64,000 nucleotides of DNA from assembly GCF_023703415.1 (NCBI RefSeq), contig NZ_JAGMTU010000001.1, positions 248,001 to 312,000 on the forward strand, written 5' to 3'. The notes beneath the pieces are model-generated. The model was given only the letters and a program-made list of their open reading frames with translations. It was not told the DNA's origin and made no database searches. The position numbers and the translations under genes are program-made. Source of the stretch: Microbacterium sp. USTB-Y (lineage in GTDB: Bacteria > Actinomycetota > Actinomycetes > Actinomycetales > Microbacteriaceae). Shown piece after piece: positions 44,326 through 54,010 of this stretch (position 1 is its first letter; each line of letters starts with the position of its first letter).

Positions 44326-45582
44326 TCATACGCGGTCGGAGCGGAGCGCGTCCTCGTCGTCGAGCCAGGCGGCGTCGAGCGGACCGCGGCGGCGAGGGGC
44401 GAGGAGCAGGATGCCGGCGCCGACGAGGACCTCGAGTCCGAGCGCGAGCGCCACGGGGCCCGGATCCGGCCCCGCGACGGCGAGCCGCCCCGGCCCGAGG
44501 GATCCGCGCGACAGCGCCGCGAGCAGCGCGCCCGCTCCCCCGGCCAGCACCGCGATGCCCGCCGCCGTCGCGGCGCGCGGGCCGAAAGGGGCCTCGGCCC
44601 CGGCGGCGACCTGCTGCGAGCGGATGAGCCAGCCGGCGAGGGCGCCCGCGGCGATCGGCACGAGCACGATGATGAGGAACCACGGCGAGGAGCTGTCCGG
44701 CACGAGGCCCAGCGCCGGGACTCCGGGGACCACTCCGAGCGCGGTGCCCGCCGGAGACACGGCGGTGCCGGCGCCGATCGAGAAGCCGGGGCCTGCGATC
44801 CAGGCGACGGCCCACGCGACGAGCGTGGGGACGTAGGCGAGCTGTGCGAGCCCGATCACCACGACGCCGAGCCCGTCGGCGCGCAGGGCCTCGAACAGCG
44901 CGACGACCTGACCGCCCCGCACCAGCGCCGCGACGGCCACGACGACCGCGGCCGCACCGACGACGCCGGCGACCGCGACGGCCGCCCCTCGTACGATGTC
45001 GCCCGGCGTGTGCGCCCAGTCGGGGTGGCGGTCGAGGGCGTCCTGCACCCGGTCGACGAGGCCTCCGTCGCCCTCGCTCCACGCGGTGGCGATCGCACCG
45101 GCGAGCGCACCGCAGAGGAAGACGAGCGGCGGGAAGAGCACCGCCATCCACAACGGGGTCTGCACCGCCCCGAGCGCGCCCGTGAACGCGGCGCCGGCGG
45201 AGATCGCCGCGAAGACGACCGTGCCGCTGATCACGCCGCTGGGCCAGGATCCGGCGAGTGCCGCGCGGCGGCCGGAACGCGCCGCGAAGATCGCCGTGAA
45301 GCAGAGCAGCAGCAGCGGAGCGACCGACAGGACGAAACGCGCGGCGGAGGGATCCAGTCCGGTCGATCGCACCAGCGCGTCGGGCAGGGCGACCGTGAGC
45401 GGCACCCCGTGCCCGAACTGCCACAGCGTCGCCGTCGTCGGCCACAGCGCCCCCCAGTCGGCGCGCTGCCCGAACGCCACCGCCCAGATCACGGTGAGCG
45501 GGGCGAGCAGCAGGGCGAGGCCGATCGCGGCCGCGACCACGGCGTCGACCGCCGCCAGGAGCACGATGAGGAGGCGTTGCAT
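44326..45582 (-). CDS. DUF6350 family polytopic membrane protein (PerM-like)
   Basis: 418 aa with about ten hydrophobic segments (LLIVLLAAVDAVVAAAIGLALL, FVLSVAPLLLLCFTAIFAA, VAVAGVVGAAAVVVAVAALV, LAYVPTLVAWAVAWIAG, FLIIVLVPIAAGALAGWLI and others). The WQFGHGVPLTVALP and SPAGTALGVVPGVPALGL motifs fit the actinobacterial DUF6350/PerM-like family, which is usually encoded next to purN and sucD. Mycobacterial PerM is linked to cell division under stress; the role here is unknown. ATG 45582 lies 10 nt after TAGGCT. Confidence 0.82.
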   Translation of the reverse strand: MQRLLIVLLAAVDAVVAAAIGLALLLAPLTVIWAVAFGQRADWGALWPTTATLWQFGHGVPLTVALPDALVRSTGLDPSAARFVLSVAPLLLLCFTAIFAARSGRRAALAGSWPSGVISGTVVFAAISAGAAFTGALGAVQTPLWMAVLFPPLVFLCGALAGAIATAWSEGDGGLVDRVQDALDRHPDWAHTPGDIVRGAAVAVAGVVGAAAVVVAVAALVRGGQVVALFEALRADGLGVVVIGLAQLAYVPTLVAWAVAWIAGPGFSIGAGTAVSPAGTALGVVPGVPALGLVPDSSSPWFLIIVLVPIAAGALAGWLIRSQQVAAGAEAPFGPRAATAAGIAVLAGGAGALLAALSRGSLGPGRLAVAGPDPGPVALALGLEVLVGAGILLLAPRRRGPLDAAWLDDEDALRSDRV

Positions 45583-45703
45583 GACGGTTTCGAGCCTACG
45601 TCCTCCCCTTCGCGCTCCCCTGCGGGCACGCGGGCGACGCCGCCCGCAGCGCGACACACGGACGACATCCGCGACGCGATACGGTTTTCCGCGGAGGTCC
45701 CCC

Positions 45704-47125
45704 ATGACAACAGTCCCCCCGCCCACGACCGACCAGACCGCCGCGGAGCCGAAGAACGCCCTCGACCGGTTCTTCGAGATCACCCGACGCGGATCCACCC
45801 TCGGCACCGAGGTCCGCGGCGGCATCGTCACCTTCGTGACGATGGCCTACATCGTGATCCTCAACCCGATCATCCTGGCCACGCCCGACGTCGCCGGCCA
45901 CACCCTCCCCGGCACTGCCGTCGCCGCCGCCACGGCGCTGACCGCGGGCGTGATGACGATCCTGTTCGGGCTCGTCGCCCGGCTGCCCTTCGCCTTCGCG
46001 GCCGGGCTCGGCATCAACGCGTTCCTCGCGTTCACGGTCGTGAAGTCGGTCACCTGGCCCGAGGCGATGGCACTGGTGATGATCAACGGCCTCATCATCG
46101 TCCTGCTCGCCGCGACCGGACTGCGCAAGCTCATCTTCGACGCCGTTCCCGTGCAGCTCAAGCTCGCCATCACGGTCGGCATCGGCCTCTTCATCGCCTT
46201 CATCGGCTTCGTGAACGCGGGCTTCGTCACCTCGACCAAGCAGCCCTCCCCGCCGGTCGACCTCGGCGTCGGCGGATCCGTCGCCTCGATCCCCACGCTG
46301 CTGTTCGTGCTCACCCTGCTGATCGGCGGGGTGCTCATCGCCCTGCGGGTCAAGGGGGCGATCCTGATCGCGCTCGTCGGCGGAACCGTGCTCGCCGCGA
46401 TCCTCAACCTGATCTGGCCGTTCGGGCTGAACTTCGGCTTCTCGGGCAGCATCGTGAGCATCCCCGACCTCAGCCTGATCGGGCGGGTCGACTTCGGCTT
46501 CGACCTCGCGAAGGTCGGCGGCGTCACCCTGGTGATGTTCGTCTTCACGCTGCTGTTCTCGAACTTCTTCGACGCGATGGGCACGATGACCGGTCTCGCG
46601 AAGGAGGCCGACCTGGCGAACGAGAAGGGCGACTTCCCGCGCATCAAGTCGGCGCTCGTCGTCGAGGGCGTCGGCGCGATCGTCGGCGGGGGCACGTCGT
46701 CCTCGTCCGCGACCGTGTTCGTCGAGTCCGGCGCGGGCATCGGCGAGGGCGCGCGCACGGGCCTCGCGACCACCGTCACCGGCGTGCTGTTCCTGCTCGC
46801 GATGTTCTTCACGCCGCTCACCGCCCTGGTCCCGAGCGCGGTCGCGGCGGCAGCGCTCGTGCTCGTCGGCGCGATGATGCTGTCGCAGATCAAGAACATC
46901 GACCTGACCGACTTCCGCGTCCTGCTGCCGGTGTTCCTCACGGTCACGGTCATGCCGATGACCTACTCGATCGCCAACGGCATCGGCGCCGGGTTCGTCA
47001 GCTGGATCGTCGTGAACGCCCTCACCGGCCGCGCGAAGACGATCCATCCGCTGCTGTGGGCGGTCGGCATCGGGTTCGTGCTGTTCTTCGCCCGCGGCCC
47101 CATTGAGGCGCTGCTCGGCGCCTGA
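45704..47125 (+). CDS. NCS2-family purine permease (AzgA/GhxP type)
   Basis: 473 aa, about 14 transmembrane helices, proton-coupled uptake of adenine/hypoxanthine/guanine. Family motifs: GIVTFVTMAYIVILNPIIL, AFAAGLGINAFLAFTVV, FSNFFDAMGTMTGLAKEA (helix 8), GGGTSSSSATVFVESGAGIGEG (helix 10, substrate site). ATG 45704 follows GGAGGT. It is adjacent to de novo purine genes but transcribed away from them. Salvage and synthesis genes therefore sit together. Confidence 0.93.
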   Translation: MTTVPPPTTDQTAAEPKNALDRFFEITRRGSTLGTEVRGGIVTFVTMAYIVILNPIILATPDVAGHTLPGTAVAAATALTAGVMTILFGLVARLPFAFAAGLGINAFLAFTVVKSVTWPEAMALVMINGLIIVLLAATGLRKLIFDAVPVQLKLAITVGIGLFIAFIGFVNAGFVTSTKQPSPPVDLGVGGSVASIPTLLFVLTLLIGGVLIALRVKGAILIALVGGTVLAAILNLIWPFGLNFGFSGSIVSIPDLSLIGRVDFGFDLAKVGGVTLVMFVFTLLFSNFFDAMGTMTGLAKEADLANEKGDFPRIKSALVVEGVGAIVGGGTSSSSATVFVESGAGIGEGARTGLATTVTGVLFLLAMFFTPLTALVPSAVAAAALVLVGAMMLSQIKNIDLTDFRVLLPVFLTVTVMPMTYSIANGIGAGFVSWIVVNALTGRAKTIHPLLWAVGIGFVLFFARGPIEALLGA

Positions 47126-47161
47126 GGATCCGCCGGCCGCGCCCGGATCCGTCCAGATCCG

Positions 47162-47222
47162 TCGAGGCCCCCTCGCAGCATCGGGGCCCCCTCCCCGGAA
47201 CGTTTCCGGGAGGGGGCCTCGA
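47162..47222. terminator. Terminator region with two alternative hairpins
   Basis: Between the convergent permease and MBL genes. Stem 1: 47185-47200 with 47204-47218 (one bulged C, 3-nt loop). Stem 2: 47162-47174 with 47210-47222, 13 bp perfect. They compete for the same right arm. Probably a bidirectional terminator. Confidence 0.75.
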
Positions 47223-47273
47223 TGCGCAGAGCGGGCCTCGACGTGCGTCCGGCAGCGCACCGCGTCGCCGGGC

Positions 47274-48029
47274 TCAGAGCGGGAGCGGGACGCCCGCCTC
47301 CGGCACGCGCAGCCGGTCGGACAGGCCCGCGTAGCCGAACTCCCGCACGAGCCGCTCGCGGGTCTCGGAGAAGTGGTGCCAGCCCTCGGCATGCACGGGC
47401 ACGATCACGGCGTCGCCGAGCTCGCGCGCCGCCTCGACCGCGGTGCGCGCGTTGAGGGTGAGGTCGGCGTCGCCGAAGCGGCCGACGTTCGCCGCACCGG
47501 CGAAGAGCACCGCGACGTCGATGCGCCCGATCCGTTCCGCGATGGCCGTGACGAGCGCGACCGAGGCGTTGTCTCCGGAGACGTAGACGACCCGCTCCCC
47601 CGGCGCGCTCAGCACGAAGCCGGTCACCGTGCCGGACAGCTCCTCGGCGCCCTCCGGCCCGTGCAGCGCCGGCACCGCCGTGATCTCCACATCGCCGATG
47701 CGGTGGGTCTGCCACGGCGCGAGCCCGGTGACCCCTTCCACCCGATCCTCGGCCTCCGGGGTGGAGAGCACGACTCCCGCGCGCGGCAGGAACGCCCGCC
47801 CTGCCTCGTCGAGGTTGTCCGGATGCTGGTCGTGCGAGAGCAGGACCGCATCGATCTCGCCCACCGCGTCGGCGTCGAGAGCAGGGCCGGTGAGCTTGTG
47901 CAGCGGGATGCCGCCCGGATAGGTCTGCGGGGCGTCGAAGGTGGGATCCGTGAGCAGACGCAGGCCGGCGTAGTCGATCACGGCGGTCGGTCCGCCGACG
48001 AGGGTGAGGGTCAGAGGGTTCTGGGTCAT
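47274..48029 (-). CDS. MBL-fold hydrolase, UlaG-like
   Basis: 251 aa metallo-beta-lactamase-fold protein. Metal ligands: LLSHDQHPDNLD (HxxHxDN variant of HxHxDH), PALHGPEG, VSGDNAS and PVHAEGWHHF. Such L-ascorbate-6-P lactonase-like proteins hydrolyse phosphodiesters or lactones; the substrate is unknown. ATG 48029 gives the family's normal N terminus (LTLTLVGGPTAVIDYAGLRLL); the frame is open further upstream but would overlap the divergent gene's promoter. It is divergent from a GlxA-type regulator 70 bp away that may control it. Confidence 0.85.
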   Translation of the reverse strand: MTQNPLTLTLVGGPTAVIDYAGLRLLTDPTFDAPQTYPGGIPLHKLTGPALDADAVGEIDAVLLSHDQHPDNLDEAGRAFLPRAGVVLSTPEAEDRVEGVTGLAPWQTHRIGDVEITAVPALHGPEGAEELSGTVTGFVLSAPGERVVYVSGDNASVALVTAIAERIGRIDVAVLFAGAANVGRFGDADLTLNARTAVEAARELGDAVIVPVHAEGWHHFSETRERLVREFGYAGLSDRLRVPEAGVPLPL

Positions 48030-48087
48030 GGATCCATCGTGGCGAGCCGGTAGACGGCGCGGGAGTGGCCCTGATGACACCTTTCGA

Positions 48088-48093
48088 TAAGAT
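48088..48093 (+). promoter_or_regulatory. -10 box TAAGAT of a leaderless transcript
   Basis: TAAGAT ends 6 nt before ATG 48100, with no ribosome site between. Confidence 0.5.
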
Positions 48094-48099
48094 CGGGCC

Positions 48100-49050
48100 A
48101 TGCGCACCGCCGCCGTCCTCGCGTTCCCCGGGATCAGCCCCTTCCACCTCTCCGTCCCGCTGATGGTCTTCGGCGGAGTCGGCGTCCGCTCGGTCGAGGC
48201 CGCCTACCGCGTCGTCACCGTCGCGGAGCACCCCGGAGCCGTCCGCACCGCCGCCGGGCTCGACCTCCTGGTGACCGACGGGCTGGACCTCCTCGCGACC
48301 GCGGATCTCGTCGTGCTGCCGAGCTGGGATCCGGATCTGGTGCCGAGCGCCGAGCTCCTGGACGCGGTCCGCACGGCGCACGCGCACGGGGCGAAGGTGC
48401 TCGGCCTGTGCCTCGGCGCTTTCGTGGTGGCCGCGAGCGGCATCGCGCAGGGCAGGGAGGTCTCCACGCACTGGTCCGCGGGCCCGCAGCTCGCCGCGCG
48501 CCACCCCGAGCTCACGGTGCGGTGCGAGGCGCTGTGGACCGACCTCGGCGACGTCGTGACCTCCGCCGGCGTGGCAGCCGCCCTGGACTGCTGCCTGCAC
48601 GTCGTCCGCACGGAGCAGGGCAGCGCCGTCGCCGCCGACCTGGCCCGCTCGCTCGTGATGGCGCCGCACCGCGAGGGATCCCAGGCGCAGTTCCTCTCCC
48701 GCCCGCTCGCCGCCGACCGGGACGGGGACGAGATCGACCGTGCCATCGCCTGGGCGCTCGAGCGGCTCGACACCCCGGCGCCCCTCGACGCCTGGGCGGG
48801 CGCCGTGCACCTCTCCCGCCGCACGTTCACCCGGCGCTTCCGCGACCGCACCGGCAGCAGCCCCGGCGACTGGCTGCTGCAGCGCCGCCTGGACGAGGCG
48901 CGGCGGCTGCTGGAGGCCTCGGATCTGCCCGTCGAGGCCGTCGCGCATCGCACCGGCTTCGGCAGCGCCGTGACCCTGCGCCACCACTTCCGCGCGCGCT
49001 TCGGCACCACCCCGGGCGCGCACCGCCGGGCGTTCGCCGGCCCCGCCTGA
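48100..49050 (+). CDS. GlxA-type regulator (DJ-1/PfpI domain + AraC HTH)
   Basis: 316 aa. N-terminal class I glutamine-amidotransferase-like (DJ-1/PfpI) domain with the nucleophile elbow LGLCLGAFVVAASG; C-terminal AraC-type domain with AGAVHLSRRTFTRRFRDRTG and VAHRTGFGSAVTLRHHFRARFG. GlxA-type proteins are usually activators responding to small nitrogenous or aldehyde compounds; the amidotransferase domain is sensory. It is divergent from the MBL hydrolase gene (70-bp gap), the obvious candidate target. Confidence 0.9.
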   Translation: MRTAAVLAFPGISPFHLSVPLMVFGGVGVRSVEAAYRVVTVAEHPGAVRTAAGLDLLVTDGLDLLATADLVVLPSWDPDLVPSAELLDAVRTAHAHGAKVLGLCLGAFVVAASGIAQGREVSTHWSAGPQLAARHPELTVRCEALWTDLGDVVTSAGVAAALDCCLHVVRTEQGSAVAADLARSLVMAPHREGSQAQFLSRPLAADRDGDEIDRAIAWALERLDTPAPLDAWAGAVHLSRRTFTRRFRDRTGSSPGDWLLQRRLDEARRLLEASDLPVEAVAHRTGFGSAVTLRHHFRARFGTTPGAHRRAFAGPA

Positions 49051-49075
49051 CCGTCGCGCCGTGGGCTTCCGGCTG

Positions 49076-49170
49076 GCGGAATCCCGCCCGTCCCGGCCCG
49101 CCTCCTGCCCCGCCTCCCGGCCCGCCTCCTGGCCCGCCTCCTGCCCGCCTCCTGGCTCGCCTCCTGCCCC
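49076..49170 (+). repeat. Degenerate tandem repeat of a CCCGCCTCCTG unit
   Basis: At least six near-copies of an 11-14 bp unit built on CCGCCTCCTG follow one another directly after the GlxA-type gene. All-pyrimidine-rich on this strand. No coding value seen. Confidence 0.7.
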
Positions 49171-49182
49171 CAGATCAGGACG

Positions 49183-49232
49183 ATCGACCGAGATCAGGCG
49201 GATCCTGCCAGATCCGCCCGATCTCGGTCGAT
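49183..49232. repeat. 50-bp hairpin sequence after the GlxA-type gene
   Basis: ATCGACCGAGATC (49183-49195) pairs with 49220-49232; after one A-C mismatch GGCGGATC (49197-49204) pairs with GATCCGCC (49211-49218), leaving a 6-nt loop. Lies between convergent genes, so a terminator role is plausible. Confidence 0.75.
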
Positions 49233-49286
49233 TCACCTCTTCCCGGCAGGGCCGGAGCGCTCTCCGGGTCTCACCGGACGGCACGA

Positions 49287-49322
49287 CGAAGGGCCCCGGG
49301 CAGATCCGCCCGGGGCCCTTCG
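49287..49322 (-). terminator. Terminator of the sucCD operon
   Basis: A 15-bp perfect stem (49287-49301 with 49308-49322) with a 6-nt loop starts 13 nt beyond the sucD stop codon. Confidence 0.8.
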
Positions 49323-49334
49323 ATCGGCAGCTGC

Positions 49335-50264
<930 letters not shown>

Positions 50265-51431
50265 TCAGGCGTTCGCCAGCTCGGCGGCCTTGTCGGCGCC
50301 CTCGTCCATGGTGGCGGCGAGCGTGACGAGCGGGTGGTTCGCGGCCGTGAGGATCGCGCGCCCCTCCTCGACCTGGTTGCCGTCGAGGCGAACGACGAGC
50401 GGCTTGGTGGCCGCGTCGCCGAGGATCTCGAGCGCCTTGACGATGCCCTCCGCCACGGCCACGCAGCTGGTGATGCCGCCGAAGACGTTGACGAAGACGC
50501 TCTTGACCTGCTCGTCGCCGAGGATCACGTCGAGCCCGGAGGCCATGACCTGCGCGTTCGCGCCGCCGCCGATGTCGAGGAAGTTCGCCGGCTTCACGCC
50601 GCCGTGGTTCTCGCCCGCGTAGGCGACGACGTCGAGGGTCGACATGACCAGGCCCGCGCCGTTGCCGATGATGCCGACCTGGCCGTCGAGCTTGACGTAA
50701 TTCAGGCCCGACTCCTTGGCCTTGGCCTCGAGCGGGTTCTCGGTCGCCTTGTCGGCGAGCTCCTCGTGCTCGGGGTGGCGCACCTCGGAGGCGTTGTCGT
50801 CGAGCGTGACCTTGCCGTCCAGGGCGATGATGTCGCCGTCCTCGGTCTGCACGAGCGGGTTGACCTCGACCAGGGTCGCGTCCTCGCCCTTGTAGACCTC
50901 GTAGAGCTTGACGAAGACGTCGGCGACCTTCTCGGCGAGGCCCGGCTCGAAGTTGCCGGCCTTCGCGATCTCGAGCGCCTTCTCGGGGGTGATGCCCTCG
51001 AGCGGGTTGACCTCGACGCGGGCGAGCGCCTCGGGCTTCTCCACGGCGAGCTGCTCGATCTCCATGCCGCCCTCGACCGAGGCGAGGCTCAGGTAGGAGC
51101 GGTTGGAGCGGTCCAGCAGCACCGAGAAGTAGAACTCGCGGGCGATGCGGGCGCCGGCGGCGACCATGACGCGCTTGACGACGTGGCCCTTGATGTCCAG
51201 GCCCAGGATCGCCTTCGCGGCCTCGTACGCCTCGTCGGGGTTCTTCGCGACCTTCACGCCGCCGGCCTTGCCGCGGCCGCCGGTCTTGACCTGCGCCTTG
51301 ACGACGACCACTCCGCCGAGCTTCTCCGCCGCTGCCTTCACCTCCTCGGGGGTGTCGGCGACGATGCCGGCGAGGACCGGCACTCCGTACTTCTCGAAAA
51401 GGTCTCGTGCCTGGTACTCGTAGAGGTCCAC
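50265..51431 (-). CDS. sucC: Succinyl-CoA ligase, beta subunit
   Basis: 388 aa, ATP-grasp subunit carrying the nucleotide site. Start of the domain: [82 protein letters not shown] 51431 was chosen because it gives the universal VDLYEYQA start and follows GAAGGA; the frame is open for 61 further codons upstream but without similarity. First gene of sucCD. In many actinobacteria sucCD is followed directly by DUF6350-purN-purH; here about 3.7 kb of other genes intervenes. Confidence 0.97.
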   Translation of the reverse strand: MDLYEYQARDLFEKYGVPVLAGIVADTPEEVKAAAEKLGGVVVVKAQVKTGGRGKAGGVKVAKNPDEAYEAAKAILGLDIKGHVVKRVMVAAGARIAREFYFSVLLDRSNRSYLSLASVEGGMEIEQLAVEKPEALARVEVNPLEGITPEKALEIAKAGNFEPGLAEKVADVFVKLYEVYKGEDATLVEVNPLVQTEDGDIIALDGKVTLDDNASEVRHPEHEELADKATENPLEAKAKESGLNYVKLDGQVGIIGNGAGLVMSTLDVVAYAGENHGGVKPANFLDIGGGANAQVMASGLDVILGDEQVKSVFVNVFGGITSCVAVAEGIVKALEILGDAATKPLVVRLDGNQVEEGRAILTAANHPLVTLAATMDEGADKAAELANA

Positions 51432-51629
51432 GTGCAGTCCTTCGCTGGTTGCGACGAATGGGACGCGACAGGAATTCTGTCGGGTGTCGATGTGATTCGA
51501 CCCGATCAACCAGCCTACTACCGCGGAATCGCGCTTCCTGACCGCGGACCCGGCCACCTGTCCAGCCCCCGAGACCTCGGGTGACTCGGCAGTCCCGGCG
51601 CAGGATCCGGACAACTAGGCTCTCCTTCT

Positions 51630-52301
51630 ATGACCGAGCACGCCGACGTGTCGCCCGCCCGCACCGCCGTGGTGCGTGCGGCGCTCGAGCTGTTCTCCGC
51701 CCAGGGCTTCGATTCGACCTCCGTCGAGCAGATCGCGCGGGCCGCGGGCATCTCCCGTTCCACCTTCTTCCGCCAGTTCGGCGGCAAGGACGACGTCGTC
51801 TTCGCCGACCACGAGGAGCTCCTGGAGGGGCTGCGCCGCTATCTGGACCGCGCGCATCCCAATCCCTGGAGCGCGGTGTGCGACGCGTCGATGATGGTGT
51901 TCCGCGCGTTCGCCGCCGACCCCGACCTGGCGCGCCTGCGCTATCAGGTGGTGCGCGAGGTGCCCACCCTGCGCGATCGTGAGATCGTCGCGGTGTTCCG
52001 CTACGAGCGCCTGTTCGACGAGTACCTGCGCCGCTCGCTCCCGGACCTGGATCCGCTCGACGCGGTCGGCTTCGCCGCCCTCGTCACCGCCGTGCACAAC
52101 CATGTGCTGCGCCGGCTGCTCCGCGGATCGCGCACCTCGGCGGCCGCCCTGCGTCGCGCGCTCGACGACGTGCTGCGCCGGTACGGCGTGCACCCGGACG
52201 GCATGAAGGAGCCCGGCGAGGACGCGGTCGTGGTGGCCGTGTTCCCGCGTTCCATGCCGATGGCGGAGATCACCCGCCGCCTGCGCGACGAACTGGACTG
52301 A
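51630..52301 (+). CDS. TetR-family transcriptional regulator
   Basis: 223 aa. N-terminal helix-turn-helix ALELFSAQGFDSTSVEQIAR then AAGISRSTFFRQFGGKDDVVF; the ligand-binding C-terminal part has no recognisable motif. It lies 114 bp upstream of, and on the same strand as, an acyl-CoA dehydrogenase gene whose promoter carries a perfect 15-bp palindrome, so it probably represses that gene in response to an acyl-CoA. The -10 box TAGGCT (51616-51621) is 8 nt before the ATG. Confidence 0.9.
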   Translation: MTEHADVSPARTAVVRAALELFSAQGFDSTSVEQIARAAGISRSTFFRQFGGKDDVVFADHEELLEGLRRYLDRAHPNPWSAVCDASMMVFRAFAADPDLARLRYQVVREVPTLRDREIVAVFRYERLFDEYLRRSLPDLDPLDAVGFAALVTAVHNHVLRRLLRGSRTSAAALRRALDDVLRRYGVHPDGMKEPGEDAVVVAVFPRSMPMAEITRRLRDELD

Positions 52302-52362
52302 GCTCGGCGCGGCACGACGGATCCCCGGTGGATCCGATGCTCGTCGCGCTCGCGAATGGCGG

Positions 52363-52368
52363 TACGCT
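52363..52368 (+). promoter_or_regulatory. -10 box TACGCT of the acyl-CoA dehydrogenase gene
   Basis: TACGCT places the transcription start near 52375, 8 bp before the palindromic operator. An in-frame ATG at 52374 could be used leaderlessly, but ATG 52416 has a ribosome site. Confidence 0.45.
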
Positions 52369-52381
52369 GTCTCATGAAACC

Positions 52382-52396
52382 TGAGACTCAGTCTCA
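52382..52396. promoter_or_regulatory. Palindromic operator, probable TetR-type site
   Basis: TGAGACT-C-AGTCTCA is a perfect 15-bp inverted repeat between the -10 box and the start codon of the acyl-CoA dehydrogenase gene, just downstream of the adjacent TetR gene. Bound repressor here would block transcription. Confidence 0.75.
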
Positions 52397-52415
52397 CTCC
52401 TCGGACGGAGACCCC

Positions 52416-53648
52416 ATGAGCAACGACGCCCGCTTCCCCGGTGAAGCCGTCACCTCCTACGACCTGACCGGTCGCGGCGGCACCGATTACTACGAGGTCT
52501 TCTCCGACATCCCGGCCGCCGATCGCGCGCACTGGGAGCGCGCCCAGGCCTACGTCGACGAGGTCGGCCCGCGCATGCAGGCCGCCTGGGACCGCGCGGA
52601 GTACCCGCTCGACGTCGCCCGCCGCATGGGCGAGATGGACCTCGTCGTGGACGGCATCGACCACCCTGCCCTCACCCGGATGAGCCCGCTCGCAGCGGGC
52701 CTGGTCAACATGGAGATCTCACGCGGCGACGGCTCCCTCGGCACCGTGCTCGCCGTGCAGGGCGGACTCGCGCTGCGCACCCTCGCGCTGTTCGGCAGCC
52801 CCGAGCAGCAGGAGCGCTGGCTCGTCCCCCTCGCCGACGGCTCCGTGCTCGGATCCTTCGCCCTCACCGAGCCCGACCACGGATCCGATTCCGTCTCGCT
52901 CGAGACGGTCGCCCGTCGCGACGGCGACGAGTGGGTGCTGCGCGGGGCGAAGAAGTGGATCGGCAACGGCGCCTCCGGCGGCATCACGTTCGTGTGGGCA
53001 CGCGTCGACGACGAGGGGGCCGAGGACCACGGGGCCGTGCGCTGCTTCCTCGTCGAGCAGGAGCGCCCGGGCTACCAGGGCACGGTGATCACCGGCAAGG
53101 TGTCACTGCGCGGGATCCATCAGGCGCACATCCGCCTCGACGACGTGCGCGTGCCGCTGGACGCGGTGCTGCCCGGCACGCACAGCTTCAAGGACGCGTC
53201 CACCGTGCTGTACGCGACGCGCTCCGGCGTGGCATGGTCGGCCCTCGGGCACGCGACCGCCTGCTACGAGGCGGCGCTCGCCTATGCGAAGACCCGGATC
53301 CAGTTCGGCAAGCCGCTGGCGAGGTTCCAGATGGTGCAGGAGCGCCTCACGCACATGCTGGAGGAGCTCACGGCGATGCAGCTGTACTGCCGTCGCATGG
53401 CCGACATGGACGGGGCGGGGACGCTCCGGCCCACACAGGCGTCGCTGGCGAAGTTCCACAACACCCGCGCCGCCCGCCGCATCGCGCAGACCGCGCGCGA
53501 CCTGCTCGGCGGCAACGGCATCCTGCTCGAGAACGGCGTGATGCAGCACATGGCCGACATCGAGGCGATCCACACCTACGAGGGCACCGAGAGCGTGCAG
53601 GCGCTGCTCATCGGCCGCGACATCACCGGGATGAGCGCGTTCGCCTGA
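52416..53648 (+). CDS. Acyl-CoA dehydrogenase family protein
   Basis: 410 aa flavoprotein that oxidises an acyl-CoA to the trans-2-enoyl-CoA. FAD/substrate motifs: GSFALTEPDHGSDSVSLET, GAKKWIGNGASGGITFVWAR, RIQFGKPLARFQMVQERLTHM. The catalytic Glu is in HTYEGTESVQALLIGRDITG, placed as in glutaryl-CoA dehydrogenase-type members, and the Arg of RRIAQTARDLLGGNGI is present. The long N-terminal extension (SYDLTGRGGTDYYEVFSDI) resembles actinobacterial glutaryl-CoA/isovaleryl-like proteins. ATG 52416 follows GGAG; controlled by the upstream palindrome and TetR. Exact acyl chain not predictable. Confidence 0.9.
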   Translation: MSNDARFPGEAVTSYDLTGRGGTDYYEVFSDIPAADRAHWERAQAYVDEVGPRMQAAWDRAEYPLDVARRMGEMDLVVDGIDHPALTRMSPLAAGLVNMEISRGDGSLGTVLAVQGGLALRTLALFGSPEQQERWLVPLADGSVLGSFALTEPDHGSDSVSLETVARRDGDEWVLRGAKKWIGNGASGGITFVWARVDDEGAEDHGAVRCFLVEQERPGYQGTVITGKVSLRGIHQAHIRLDDVRVPLDAVLPGTHSFKDASTVLYATRSGVAWSALGHATACYEAALAYAKTRIQFGKPLARFQMVQERLTHMLEELTAMQLYCRRMADMDGAGTLRPTQASLAKFHNTRAARRIAQTARDLLGGNGILLENGVMQHMADIEAIHTYEGTESVQALLIGRDITGMSAFA

Positions 53649-53689
53649 CGGGCGTCGGGCGCGCGCACGCCCGCTCCGCCCGGTCCCCG

Positions 53690-54005
53690 GAGGTTGCGCA
53701 GGGCCCGCGGACGTTGCGCAGGGCCCCGGGGCCGTTGTGCAGGGACCCGGTGGCGTTCTGCAGGGACCCGGGGCCGTTGTGCAGGGACCCGGCGCCGTTC
53801 TGCAGGGACCCGGGGCCGTTGTGCAGGGACCCGGTGGCGTTCTGCAGGGCGGATCCGGTATTCCGGCCATTCCACGGGCGGCTACCGGGGCATGCGCGCC
53901 GGGGCTCCTGCAGAACGGCGCGGCCGCCCTGCGCAACAGCCGGGGCTCGCTGCACAACGACCGGGCCTCCCTGCACAACGGCGCGGGGTCCCTGCAGAAC
54001 GGCAT
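53690..54005. repeat. Inverted array of thirteen 21-bp-period units
   Basis: Fills the gap between two convergent genes. Eight units with core CGTT(G/C)TGCAGGG or GTTGCGCAGGG begin (at GTT) at 53693, 53713, 53734, 53755, 53776, 53797, 53818 and 53839; seven steps of 21, 21, 21... after the first step of 20. After a ~55-bp centre, five units in opposite orientation (CCTGCA(G/C)AACG) end their AAC at 53916, 53937, 53958, 53979 and 54000, again 21 bp apart. In six direct units the base after GTT alternates G, C, G, C, G, C. Both strands are open as 7-residue peptide repeats, but codon usage and start sites do not support a gene. Confidence 0.9.
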
Positions 54006-54010
54006 GGGAC

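Noticed and set aside
53623-53976. Open frames on both strands encoding 7-residue repeats (for example GSLHNGP / GSLQNAT)
   Set aside because: The openness follows from the 21-bp repeat on both strands; there is no credible ribosome site, and the composition does not resemble the neighbours' codon usage. Treated as non-coding repeat.
53690-54005. CRISPR array
   Set aside because: Units are 21 bp with no unique spacers between them, orientation changes midway, and no cas genes are near.
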